64,000 nucleotides of DNA from Massospora cicadina (Eukaryota; Entomophthoromycota; Entomophthoromycetes; Entomophthorales; Entomophthoraceae), in the NCBI GenBank assembly GCA_022478985.1, contig JAKSZP010002653.1, forward strand, positions 248,001 to 312,000, written 5' to 3'. The notes beneath the pieces are model-generated. The model was not told where the DNA came from, made no database searches, and saw only the letters and a list, made by a program, of their open reading frames with translations. This document shows positions 1-10,030 of this stretch, one piece after another. Position 1 is the first letter of the stretch; each line of letters begins with the position of its first letter. Both the position numbers and the translations under genes were made by a program.

Positions 1-360
1 TTTATCTATAAAAAACATATACTTTTTAGAAGACATTTGTTTAGATAGCAATACAATTATGTAATTTTTTCTCCTGAGAAGTGTTTGAGGGATAGTTTCC
101 TTATCTAATTTATGGTGATATTCATGGGCTCTCGATTTAAAAGAGGAAGGGTAAGTTACTTTGGTCCAAAAGTTGACAACTCTATAGGAAGAGTTGAAGG
201 AAGATAGCTCATATTTTTTTGGATATTTTAAGAACCTTCATGTGGGTTGAAGGAAGGTCTCCAGTACCTGTCATAAGGAGAAACCTGAAAAGAATTATCA
301 TATTTGGTTCTTCAATACTCAACTGAATACTAGTTTTGATGATATTATCACCACCCACAT
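1..360 (+). repeat. Element D 5' LTR, left part (interrupted by mariner)
   Basis: The stretch from about 170 to 360 aligns by eye with 27555-27760, inside the complete D-family LTR at 26659-27837. Shared blocks include AAGAGTTGAAGG, GGGTTGAAGGAAGGT and the CACCCAC motif just before the break. The LTR resumes at 23841 after the mariner. The window opens inside this LTR, so its true start is not visible. No coding sequence is present here. Confidence 0.7.
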
Positions 361-386
361 ATATGAGGGTCATTTTTAAAGTAAAA
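361..386 (+). repeat. Mariner left terminal inverted repeat
   Basis: The 26 bp match the reverse complement of 23815-23840 except for one base. This end binds transposase in related elements. Confidence 0.93.
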
Positions 387-578
387 ATTGCACATTGCAT
401 CTGCGCAGGCTGTTGTGTGACGTTCGTTTAAGGTTAGTCACTCTTGGATAGTCCCCACTATGACACCAGTACGTTTCACATCTCTGCCAGTTTTTGTTGT
501 GTGTTTATACTCCTTTGTTTGTCACCATGTCAATCAATAATCCCGCTGTTTGTAGTGTGCTCTTTATTTGGTTTTTGA

Positions 579-1178
579 ATGCAAAAACGTTTGTCTTGTG
601 AAATTCACCAGAAGCTGGTTGAAGTTTATGGTGAAGGTGTAATGAACGATGGAAATGTTCATAAAGAGTGTATGCTTTTTATGAAGAATGTCAAGTGTTC
701 ATGATGAAGAACGATCTGGGCGGCCTTCTGTCATTATGAAAACTTGGCACAATAAAATCAACGAGGAAATTCGCCAAAACAGGTGGTTCACTATTGATGA
801 GCATATCAGAAATTCTCACAAGTTTAAAAATCAGTAGTTTATCAAATTGTTATTGAAAAACTTCACAAAAAGAAACATGTGTGAGATGGGTGCCAAAAAT
901 GTTGACAGAAGAACACAAAACAAAGCGTTTGACACATTATTTTTCTTTTCAGAGCACTATGACAAGGATGGTAATGAGTTCTTTCGTCACATTGTGACTG
1001 GTGATGAAACATGGATTGCTTACTACACTCCAGAGACTAAAAGTCAATCCAGTGAGTGGCATCATTCAAACTCCCCAACAAACCCACAAAAATTCAAGTA
1101 AGGAACTTCAACATGGAAAATCATGGGTACAGGTTTTGGGACTGGAAAGGCATTCTTCTGACAGACATTTTCCAAGAA
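579..1178 (+). pseudogene. Mariner transposase, N-terminal and first catalytic part (broken)
   Basis: Reading from the ATG at 579 gives a typical mariner start, with KLVEVYGEGVMNDG in the DNA-binding helix region and later HIVTGDETWIAYYTPETK. The Asp of TGDE is the first acidic residue of the DD34D catalytic triad and is intact. The region has several stops and frameshifts; the best open piece is 847-1101 (84 codons). The reading breaks at 1178 inside the segment that encodes the WKG-type strand after the first Asp, where element B begins. It continues at 23344. The gene is dead. Confidence 0.9.
1174..1178 (+). repeat. Target-site duplication left of element B
   Basis: AAGAA here and AAGAG at 23339-23343 flank element B. 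They match at four of five positions. The pair lies inside the mariner transposase, and removing B with one copy restores the expected mariner reading across the junction. Confidence 0.75.
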
Positions 1179-1752
1179 TGATGAGATTATGATTAGACTG
1201 GATGATAAGCCCTAAGTAGCTATGGCGGATTGGGTGAGATTGGCTAAACCAAGTAGTACTTTAATATTAGTGAGATCACTTATGAATTAAGGCAATAGGG
1301 CGATACTGAGCTTTGAACAATATTTATTAGATTGCCTTTAAATTAGGATATAAGGCGATGTCTACGTACAATGAATATTTAGTTGATCTTCTCAAACTAA
1401 GACAACAGTGAATTTAGTAAAGTAGATTCTTCCAGAACCAATAAGAATATGGTGTAATCAAATAGTATCAGCAAAAGTGTCAGTATCAACTGAAGTCACT
1501 GATATATAAGTGAGATGAGAAGAATAAAAGGTGGTTTATTAGTAGGGAAGAGAGAGCGGAGCAGAGGGTATCTGCTGTTATATATTAAAATTAATTTAGA
1601 ATGTTGTTGGAGCAATAGCTCCATATTTCTTTTAATTGTATGGTGTTCCAATGACCGGAGATCTCCGTATTGTCCATCCTATTGCTCAGTGGGCTTGACC
1701 CTGTGCAAAACCCTTCGAGTGTATAGCTAGTATATCACCCAGAGTTATAACA
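1179..1752 (+). repeat. Element B 5' LTR
   Basis: The 574 bp align with 16746-17341 plus 23296-23338. The shared blocks are CCCTAAGTAGCTATG, AGGGCGATACTGAGCTT, CTGCTGTTATATATTAAAAT and GTATAGCTAGTATAT. A TATA-like TTATATATTA lies at about 1578. It ends in ATAACA, one base before the primer-binding site. The 3' copy has an extra 49-bp insertion that this copy lacks. Confidence 0.9.
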
Positions 1753-1753
1753 G

Positions 1754-1772
1754 TGGTGCTCACTACAAGGGG
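1754..1772 (+). other. Element B primer-binding site
   Basis: TGGTGCTCACTACAAGGGG follows the LTR end by one base. It starts with TGG, the complement of a tRNA 3' CCA. Elements A (6036), D (23910 and 27840) and G (minus strand, 31711-31726) have related sites, so one primer tRNA probably serves the clade. I could not name the tRNA. Confidence 0.75.
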
Positions 1773-1880
1773 CCCATTGAACAACCACAAAATTTAAAAT
1801 ATTCTTTGAACCCCAGCCAAGGCATATCAGGCCTGCACTAAAGGTTAATCGTCCCAATATGCTGTGCTTGCAGAAGCCAT

Positions 1881-3645
1881 GTGAATCAAACTTTTTGTGG
1901 ACATAGTGCTCAAAAACAAGAGGAACTTCTTCAGGAGCGTGACAATGGTAAAAGCCAACTTAAAAATGCAGTTAGTCAGTTGGGGATACTTGGACAACAG
2001 AACAGGAAACTTGCAAAGCACCTGGACGATGTTACTGAGCGGGGCTACACTGCATGGAGTAGAAGTTGTAACCTACCTTTTACCCGCCTTGCCCCCATTG
2101 GGAAGTGAAAGGATAAGGGGTTGCTCAGAAAAGATCATTTTATGACAAATATGAAGCTGAATATCCACCTGAAGAGCTTTTCACCAAGCACACAGGCAGC
2201 ATGAGCTGCTCAACTCATGATGGCAGCTCTGGGGATGACTATGTCCTGACCCAACAAATCCCCTATGTGATGGCATTCCTTCCCATCAAAGAAACCTACG
2301 CTACCCCTAGAGAAGCAAACCAGCCATATGCTGGCCCTTCTGAACCAGCTCCTTGCCAAGATTCCAAGCTATGAGTCTTGATCAAATCCACAGTACACTC
2401 CCAAGGCTTGTAGTTATGAGTGGAAAGATTAGGTCAGCATCAACAAGATACCTCCATTTGACTGCAATGGAAACATCCATATATTCTTCAAACAATTTAA
2501 ATTTTCAGCGGAAGGAGCCTCAGATTGACGTAAGACTAAATTATTGATATCCGCCCTGGATGTTAGAAGTGCCGACCAAGTTACTTGCTATCTTCCAAAC
2601 AGCTTTGTTACATATAAGGAGGTGAAAGAGATTGTGCTGCAGTTGTTTGGAGCACCTCCAAGATGTTGCAGCATAAGGCTGAGTTTTTAACTATAGGGTT
2701 TCATCATAATGAGACTCTCGCTGAGTTTTCAGACTGCTTCACATTGGAAGCCCACGTGCTAATAGGGGCAGGCACTCTAGTTGAAGCCAATGTGGGAATT
2801 GCGATGACCTCTGCAGTGAAGCCATACTGCTAAAATTATAATGTCATGGCTCCGTTTTTGAAGTACAATGTACCCCTGCTCAAAATTGTCCAAATCTTGC
2901 GCCATCTATTCGGTATCTTTACTCCGCCCAATACAGAGCAGAAGCCTACAGCAGCCATCGGCGGACCTTCATATTTGGAGAAATTAACCTCTCTGTTTAG
3001 AGTCTGCATAGTAACCCCCAGCCTTATTATAACTATGCGCCTCACCATCATCCGAGTTACCATCAGCAGTTTAACTAAAGGGCTGGGCCTGTTTACGCCA
3101 ATCACCCACAGTCCAACTTTTGGCTTGGACCATCTTACAATAATCAAGGATGCAGGCTCTATGGGGTAAATTGTTTTTAATGCAGTTGCCCTGAGCACCT
3201 TGCATGGAGTTGCCTCAATCGTCAGGTCCATTACATACAGCAGGATTAGTACTACCATGAAAAAGTTAGAGCGGAATAGAGAAGGGACTTTCTACCTCCG
3301 CTATCCCAACCCCAAACTTCCCACCTGAATCTATCAACGTATATTCAGTGGAAGGCCTTCAGTACGATGATGAAATCCTATATCAGCAGTTGGTTGGAGG
3401 GGTGAATGTATTAGCATGAGTGCAAGCCAAGGCCACGCCGGAAGAAGGACCTCAGGAGCAGCTGAAGCCTTATGACTGTCAAATGTTTGAACAAATTTTT
3501 CCAGATGTTCTGGAACCATCCACAGATGCACCTTTCCTAAAAGGAGTAAACGGCCCCTCCCAGTGGACGCTATTTTTAAAGAATATCCCAAAGTCGATAG
3601 GGTATTATGAGCTTCATTGGGAAAAGAGATCTTAAAAATGTCCAA
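1881..3645 (+). pseudogene. Element B Gag (capsid and nucleocapsid), broken
   Basis: The start at 1881-2108 is rich in Gln, Glu and Lys, like a coiled-coil gag leader. At about 2625-2830 one frame (KEIVLQLFGAPP, GFHHNETLAEFS) matches the capsid segments of A (6780-6950) and D (24660-24990). At 3172-3213 a CX2CX4HX4C zinc knuckle can be read, with one stop between the first two Cys. The section 3420-3640 is a Gag-Pro spacer. Numerous stops and frame changes show it is not functional. Minus-strand open frames here have no family resemblance. Confidence 0.75.
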
Positions 3646-3689
3646 GTATTAAACAGTCAATTTCTTCTTATACTGGGTTTACATACTGT

Positions 3690-4640
3690 GACATTGTTGT
3701 AGCAAGAACCTGAGTTCATGCTATAATAGATACAGGCGCTCCAGCTAACATACTTTCCACCAAGTTGGTGCAAAGTTGCATTAAAACCTGATATGGAGCA
3801 TCAAATGGTGTATGGGACCACTGGAGCAGAAAGCACGATTTCTGAGGGAGCGTAAAGAGTGCAACTTTTGTGGTTTAGGTCAATTGTTATTGTAGCCCCA
3901 TTGATAGTATTGCCATATAATAATTACAATCTGTTAGCTGGAAATGCTTTTATGCGACACTTTGGTGCTGTTGTTGACATGACGGAGGAGACATTCAAAA
4001 TTTTGGGGCAGTGAATCCCAATTTATTTTACCTTTAATGGAGTGCCAAAGGAGCTGGTGCATATGGGATACATCGACCTTACTTATAGTGACAGAGTAAT
4101 TCTGTTCACTACCATCAATTTAAGAAGAAGACTCAGGCACTCCCCCAGCAGATATATAAATATCAAGGGCTGCCTCTCAGAGCTTCTGGGTCCTTATCCA
4201 TCCCCACTGGAGACCAAGTAATAGTAAACACCAAGTTAAAGGTGGAAGTACCAGTTGGGCTCTATGGGGAGGTCATTGCGCCCTATCAGCAATTGCGCCT
4301 TGAGTCACATGAGGCTCCAGGTTTATACTAACAGGACATGAGGGGATCAAAGTTTTTTAACAAACCTACAAAAAGAACCATTGCAGATCCGCTGGCATCA
4401 GATAGTGGCGCATCTACATTTGACCCCTGTTGAGGAAGTCTTTTGGATTCACAAGTTTGGGTTGCTGAAGGGAATTTGGTTTAACTTTCAAAATGCAGCC
4501 TGCCATAATGGTGGTGGTGCCACGCGAAAAATTAATGGGGTTTATCAGAAGATCAGAAGGATCAGGCGATAGCTTTATTTCAAAACTATAGGGAGACTTT
4601 TACTGTCAATGACCACGATTTAGGGTGCACTCAGGGGGGT
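3690..4640 (+). pseudogene. Element B aspartic protease and protease-RT linker, broken
   Basis: The frame at 3722 reads IIDTGAPANILS. The Asp at 3728-3730 in DTG is the catalytic residue of a retropepsin, which cleaves the Gag-Pol polyprotein. The segment 3890-4020 fits the rest of the domain, including a VVDM-like end. About 4130-4350 is the linker with VPVGLYGEV, matching the linker of A at 8250-8420. Stops break every frame, and no separate gene lies here. Confidence 0.7.
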
Positions 4641-4878
4641 GGTCTATCGATTGGACACTGGAAGTCATCCTGCCATCAAGTCTTGGCCGATCCGCCAATC
4701 TAGGGCAGCCAAAGAAGAAGTTACCAAGAAGATTGAAAAGTTATTTAAGCAAGAGATGCTTGAACTGTCAAAGAGTCCATGGACTTTGCCCATTCTAATT
4801 TCAAAAAAGATGGTACTAACTGGGTAGTAACAGACTACCAGAGGCTCAACAGTATCACCAAGAAGGACTCATACCATC
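4639..4878 (+). pseudogene. Element B reverse transcriptase, N-terminal part (cut by element A)
   Basis: The frame 4639-4827 reads HPAIKSWPIRQSRAAKEEV, then KKIEKLFKQEMLELSKSPW, the entry region of Ty3/gypsy RT. After a one-base frame change the fingers motif NWVVTDYQRLN is at 4818-4850. The reading stops in KKDSYHL at 4878, exactly where element A begins. It resumes at 14447 with the next residues of the same motif. Confidence 0.9.
4874..4878 (+). repeat. Target-site duplication CCATC, left copy for element A
   Basis: CCATC here and at 14447-14451 flank A. Removing A and one copy leaves the RT frame of B running through, which confirms the insertion site. Confidence 0.93.
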
Positions 4879-6032
4879 TGTTGGGATTTTCACTCATATT
4901 CCCAGCCTGCTAGATTACCTGGTGTCACTAGGGGAAAATTCCCTAAAAGGAAAGTGAATCGGAAATCAGTTGGCCCAAATTTCAGAGGAACTATGTTTGG
5001 GGGATTTTGGGATATTCTCCTGGTTGTATTTGTTGGGGATCAATCCAGATGAAATCCTAATAACTCATCGGGTGGAGTGGGTGATGAAATAGGGGCATCT
5101 GATAGTGATTAACTATCAGGTGTACCAATTGGGATTGGTTGGGTTTCATCATTAACTGATTGGGAATGAATAGTGAGTTGTGAGGCGAGTGATGCCACCT
5201 GCAACTAGCAAATCAATCAGTTGGTGAAGTGACCTGCCATAATGGGTAAAAAGTCCCATTACCTAAGCAGGTTGCTAGCCAATTATGGTTGGTTCGCTTA
5301 GATTGAGAGGAAAACGTTAGGGACACGTTTTTTGACTCTTTCCTTTTGAGGTCTTAAGGATGTCCTATGACGAAATCTTAGCCAGGATGGGGAAGACCAT
5401 CGCTTCCAAGACGAGGAAGGGTGATTCAATGGCAATGGCTTCCATTTCATCAAAGAGGTGTCAACCGAGGGTTAGACGGCCAAGTCCCCTACTATATATT
5501 TCCCTAGGATTCACTATAATGAAGAGATTAAAAAACACAGACATTGAATACCATCTTTTAGTATTATTAATAATATTAGTAATATTGTAGATTCAGTTAT
5601 AGTTACACTATCAACATCCAGTGTGAAGTTCCATCTCAAGGATATCATTGCAGAAGGCAATAATTGGAAGACTCTCAGAGAAGAGTAGAGATCTGAGCGG
5701 GGATCTAGAGACAAAGGGAACCACAATTTGGGATAGCTGCCAACTGAGTGTTGGGCTGAAAGAGACTGTCATCAGGAGATCTTGACGAAGATTGGGTGGA
5801 CAGTAATACAGGGAATGAATCCTTATGAGTATGACAGTGAAGTACTTAATTGAAAGTACTGGCGGAGCGTTGGGCCTAATAATAATTCAAACTCAACTAC
5901 GGATGATAGTCTCCATACTATTATCAGATAATACATTCTATACAACGCGAAGTCCACAAGGAAACTGAACCTGTGCAGTAAAAAGGTCACTGGGTTGATG
6001 ACTGATAATCAACCCTTAAGTAAATTTTTACA
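4879..6032 (+). repeat. Element A 5' LTR
   Basis: The LTR is 1154 bp, TG...CA, and matches 13291-14446 along its whole length. U3 holds a short frame (5360-5590) also readable in the 3' LTR (13766-14002) and in A2 (63049-62849, minus). That frame lies upstream of the TATA box and is probably not translated. A TATA box sits at 5491-5500. Confidence 0.95.
5491..5500 (+). promoter_or_regulatory. TATA box in element A 5' LTR
   Basis: ACTATATATT is followed by TCCCTAGG. The same block recurs at 13911-13920 (A 3' LTR), 27351-27360 (D LTR, CCCTATATAT) and 62901-62910 on the minus strand (A2). Conservation among diverged LTRs supports a core promoter at the U3/R border. Confidence 0.65.
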
Positions 6033-6035
6033 AGT

Positions 6036-6053
6036 TGGTGCTCACTACAGGGG
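6036..6053 (+). other. Element A primer-binding site
   Basis: TGGTGCTCACTACAGGGG begins three bases after the LTR end at 6032. It is nearly identical to the site in B. Confidence 0.8.
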
Positions 6054-6060
6054 TAGTTGA

Positions 6061-7390
6061 GTGAAGAATCTACTAATACTGTCACATAAAGAAGAAATGA
6101 GCAAGTTGTGGGCCAAGATCACCACAGTGAATCAGAATGCCTTAAACTCAGCGGTCCATTGGGAGTTCACAGCCTTAGAAGAGCGAGTCACCAAGGTGGA
6201 GGAAGGAGTAGAAAACGTAGCCAACTTCAGGAACGAGATACTTGGCAAAGTAAACTTGTTAAAGAAAAAAGAAGGAAACCTCATTTGAGAGGGCCTATTA
6301 CTAAAAATGGAGCAAGAATTGGATCGCGTTCATTTGAGAAAGTTTGGTGCAGATATTGAAAAGTTGATGAAAGAAGTAGAGGACTTAAACGCCCACCGAT
6401 GTGCATGTGAGCCTGAGATAGCCAGTAATGCTAAAGACAGAAGTCCTCATACAATACTTTGGAAGACAAATACCCTGAGAAATATGCCATCCGCCTTTAA
6501 TGCTATTTTTGGAGATGATGCCTGAAGTCACTCCACAAGTGAGCCAAGTAGCTGAACCAAGAGAATCGACCCAAAATGACTCAGAGGAATCTAGAGCAAC
6601 CCTGAAATTGCCAAAATTCCCTCATGATAATGCCCCAGCATTTTTTCCGACTATTTTTACATGACTATGAATGGATACAGGGATTGTCAAAAGGCGTTGA
6701 CAGTCATGAACTGTTTGGACACAGACTGCCAGAACCTAGTGTCACCCCACTTGGAGGGGGACAGCTGGTCATATGCTGAGGCTAAGGCGGCCATAATGAA
6801 GGAGTTTGGGAGTCCAACCCACATGTTAGAACGCAAGCAAGAATTTATGGGAATTAAATTCCATAAAGATGAGTCTCTTGATAGCTTCACAGCTCAATTT
6901 TACCAGGAGTCGCAGATCCTGACTGGAGCGAAAGTGTTATAAAACTTTGTTGCGAGATTTACTTTGCAAGTGGCCCTTCATCCCTATCATGATTTGCATC
7001 AAATGATGTTTACTTTATTTGCAACTGAGATAACTACCTCGCAAATGGTAGATAATCTGAAGATTTTGGGAGCGATGTTTGATGCCCCAAATAGAAGCTT
7101 CAAGTCTAATCTGGTCCAAAATCTGAATCCCATGAAGGGAAGCAAAGAAACAAAAGAGGCTTTTAACTGAACTGTTCCAGGAAATAAGCCTGAAGAATTC
7201 AGATGGTTAAATAAGAAAGAGAAGGTCTGCTTCCAGTGTGGCTGGTAAGGACAATTCGCCATGCACTGCAAAAAGCTGAAGGATCAAATTAATGTGGTCC
7301 AGGCCAAAGAGACATCAGTAGCCAAAAATTCAGGAAAAGGTCCCACTGCCTAGACAAGGAACAGTCTAGAGCGGCGGAGAAACCTGTTCC
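6061..7390 (+). pseudogene. Element A Gag (leader, capsid, nucleocapsid), broken
   Basis: The leader 6061-6525 is rich in Glu and Lys and looks like a coiled coil. The capsid is 6661-7170, with LDTDCQNLVSPHLEGDSW and MLERKQEFMGIKFHKDESL, homologous to D at 24590-24990 and B at 2625-2830. A zinc knuckle at 7228-7269 reads CFQCGW, stop, GQFAMHC: the His of CX2CX4HX4C has become Gln and a stop lies inside. Stops also occur at 6940 and 7168. Gag packages element RNA in virus-like particles; this copy cannot make it whole. Confidence 0.85.
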
Positions 7391-7400
7391 TCCTGATATC

Positions 7401-8060
7401 ATGAATGAGGAGATAGACATTAGCGATCTGTTCATAAATGACAAGCAGGATCAGCTATACCAAGTGGTCAACATGGATATAAATGCTGTGACCAGAGCTG
7501 GGGCGAAGAAGATTGACCCTGAGATAATTCAGGAAGTTGCTTGGCTGTATGCCCAACAACTGGCGGAGAGGATTCAGACCACCAAGAATCCTGAAGAGTT
7601 AGCAGATGTTCGTTTAGATGAGACCAATCTGTCAATCCCCCTAGGCATGATAAAGGAATTGTTTCCTGAATTATCAGCGCAGATTATTCATACCCTAGAT
7701 TCAGCTAATAACTCTTCAATAAACTCAGTAAATACTATATTACAATACTCTGAGTGTATGTATATAGATATTCAGGTGAATTGAGTGAGGGTGAGGGAAA
7801 TTGTCGACAGTGGAGCACCCATTAATATTGTGTCAACCAAGATGGTAAAGAGGATGAAGATCTCCCCAGACTTAGAACACAAGAAAAAATATGGAATAGC
7901 TGGGCCAAACACACCGTTTCCTGTGGAGCATATAGTGTGCTGCCACTATGATTTGGGTCATTGGTGGTAACCGCGCCAGTGATAGTTTTGGAGAACCAAA
8001 ACTATGATATCCTGATTAGAACGGAGTTTCTGTGAAAGTACAGAGTTAAATGTAACTTTG
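7401..8060 (+). pseudogene. Element A Gag-Pro spacer and aspartic protease
   Basis: The frame 7401-7784 (127 codons) is an acidic spacer with no clear motif. After a stop at 7785 the same frame continues as the protease, with IVDSGAPINIVSTKMV at 7800-7847. The DSG triplet is an accepted variant of the retropepsin DTG. The remainder, GIAGPNTPF and then VIVLENQNYDILI at 7980-8020, fits the flap and C-terminal strand. It follows gag directly, as in one polyprotein. Confidence 0.8.
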
Positions 8061-8068
8061 AGGATAAT

Positions 8069-8837
8069 ATGTTGACCATCCTGAGTCAGACGTTACCATT
8101 AGTATACCAGAAGGATGATGAAGTTCTGCTAAATTGGAGAAACAACTTCATTAATCTGATATACAATGATGGCATTGTACCAATTCAGTACCAATTAGTT
8201 GGTAGGAAGCGTTTAGAGATGCCGGTGGAAAACCTAGAAAACTGGGGAATTCCCTTAAGGATCAAGAAGGAAAAAACCATACCGGCTGGATTGCAGATGA
8301 TAGTCAACACAGGGTTGACTTTAGAGATTCTGGAGCTGTTGTATGGAGAAGTCGGAAGCCCCTGGAAAAAATCCAGAGTGGAGCCATTGGTGGCTCCTGG
8401 GATAATTTTGCCAAGCCATGGAGAAATAAGAGTTCTTTTTGCGAATTTGAGCGGAAAACTGATGAAGATCAAGAGGAATCAAATCATCGCATTTATTTAT
8501 TTGATCCCAATGGCAGAATTGAGACGATTCCATGATTTTAGGTCTCTCTTTTTTTTAGTACTAGATGGTCCCATGATTTTAGGTCTCTTGAGGAAATGGG
8601 ATTACCGGCCAGGGTGGCCAAAAGCATCAACCTATTGGTTGATTGGGAGCAGCTCGCAGATCTGCTGGAAGGGCAGAAGGAGGAGGTGCTCAAATTATTT
8701 GAGAAATATTGGGAAGGTTTTTCTCAGGATAACCACAATTTGGGATGCGCACAAGATGTAATTCACAAGGTTGACACTGGGGAAATCTACCATTAAGGAT
8801 GAGACTAATCTGAAGATTTATAGCTGCTGAAGCGGTA
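8069..8837 (+). pseudogene. Element A protease-RT linker, frameshifted by a micro-insertion
   Basis: The frame runs from 8069 as the linker (RKRLEMPVENLENWGIPL, then GLTLEILELLYGEVGSPW), matching E at 55835-55590. At 8548 a 23-bp insertion with an 18-bp duplication adds 41 bp and breaks the frame. The original frame resumes at 8589 as EEMGLPARVAKSINLL and EYWEGFSQDNHNLGC. The product would have been part of the Gag-Pol polyprotein and not a separate gene. Confidence 0.8.
8548..8570 (-). mobile_element. Micro-retroposon copy 1 (23 bp, poly(T) on plus strand)
   Basis: The insert is C, T8, then AGTACTAGATGGTC. It lies between two exact copies of CCATGATTTTAGGTCTCT (8530-8547 and 8571-8588). Its core is shared with inserts at 17058 and 28567 but is shorter, as expected for 5' truncation. 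A long direct duplication plus a poly(A) end (minus strand) are the marks of target-primed reverse transcription. The insert disrupts the pol frame of A. Confidence 0.85.
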
Positions 8838-9476
8838 GTGGAAGATGAGATCAGCAAACTAGTAAAGCATGGGCTTCTAGTTCCATCATCAAGTCTCTGG
8901 GCAAGTCCAAATTTGATCGTGAAGAAGAAGGATGGATTAAATTGGGTGGTGATTGACTATTGGAGGCTGAACAAAATTATGAAGAAGGATTCTTATCCCC
9001 TACCAAGGATTGACAATGCGCTGGATCAATTAGGAGAAGCAAAGTATTTCTCCGCAATGGACCTAATCTCAGGATACTGGCAGATTGACTTGCCAGAAGC
9101 AGACCAAGAGAAATGTGCGATTATAACTGCGCAGGGGTTATACCAGCTGACGAGGATGCCCCAGGGTCTTTGCAATGCACCCACAATGTTCCAGAGGGCC
9201 ATGGACGCAATATTAAGCGACCTAAAGTTGTCATGCGTCCTGGTAAATATGGACAATATCAATGTGTTCAGTAGAATGTTTACTGATCACATGCACCACT
9301 TGGAGGAAGTTTTTAAGAGACTGTCCGTGGCTAACCTGAAGATCAAGCCAAGGAAGTGTCACTTCTTTAAGAAAGAGTTGGAGTATTTGGGATTTGTGAT
9401 CAACGCAAATGGATTGCAGCCGCAAACCCAGAAGATAGCAGATATAGAGCGCATGGCTTTGCTGAAAATTGTCTGA
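8838..9476 (+). pseudogene. Element A reverse transcriptase
   Basis: An open 212-codon stretch covers the RT palm and fingers. It has NWVVIDYWRLNKIMKKDSYPL (positions 8943-9005), MDLISGYWQIDLP and MPQGLCNAPTMFQRAMDAIL. The active-site box at 9246-9257 reads NMDN where YMDD is expected, so one of the two metal-binding Asp residues is Asn and the Tyr is also lost. The connection LEYLGFVINANGLQP follows. A TGA at 9474 ends the stretch. Catalysis would fail as encoded. Confidence 0.93.
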
Positions 9477-10030
9477 AACATTCAAATATTCCTAGAGATG
9501 GTCAGATACTACAGAATATTTATTTGGGACTTCGCCTGAATAGCCGAGCCTTTATTTCATTTATTAAAGGATCTGAAAAAAGGATTCATATGGAATGAAG
9601 AGGCCAAGGACTCCTTTGATGAGTTACACTGGTATCTGTTAAATTCGCTGATTCTAAAATATACAAATTTTGATTGGTAGTATATCATTCAAACTGATGC
9701 TTCGTTGATGGTGATTGGCGCCATACTGAGCCAAGTAGATGAGCTTGGGGATGAGAATCCAGTGGCGTATGTGAGCCGGACACTCTCAGCCACTGAGAGG
9801 AACTACACCATGACTGAGCATGAATGCCTTACAGTCATTTACGCCTGTAAGCAGCTTTGGGTGTATGTCCACGGAATGCACTTTAAGGTGGTGACAGACC
9901 ACTCTTCGCTGCATTGGCTGCACAATCTATGGGAACTGGAAGGACGGCTGGCCCGATGGGCACTTAAGCTTCAGACTTACAATTATGAGATAGTCCACTG
10001 AGCGGGGGCTTCTCATCACAATGCAGATGT
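9477..10030 (+). pseudogene. Element A RNase H domain
   Basis: The frame continues after stops as FLEMVRYYR, then IIQTDASLMVIGAILSQ (the first catalytic Asp is in TDAS), then ERNYTMTEHECLTVIYA (Glu) and VVTDHSSLHWL (Asp), the usual gypsy RNase H signature. The Trp of the following IVHWPGA motif is a TGA stop at 9999. RNase H removes RNA from the RNA-DNA hybrid during reverse transcription. Confidence 0.88.

Noticed and set aside
2836..3258. 140-codon minus-strand frame in the B gag region
   Set aside because: It lies opposite the gag remnant and its zinc knuckle, has no domain and has no counterpart in A or D.
9474..10000. In-frame TGA codons in element A at Trp or Arg sites, suggesting a variant genetic code
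   Set aside because: TGA replaces more than one amino acid, TAA and TAG stops and frameshifts are equally common, and catalytic residues are also lost. Decay explains it.
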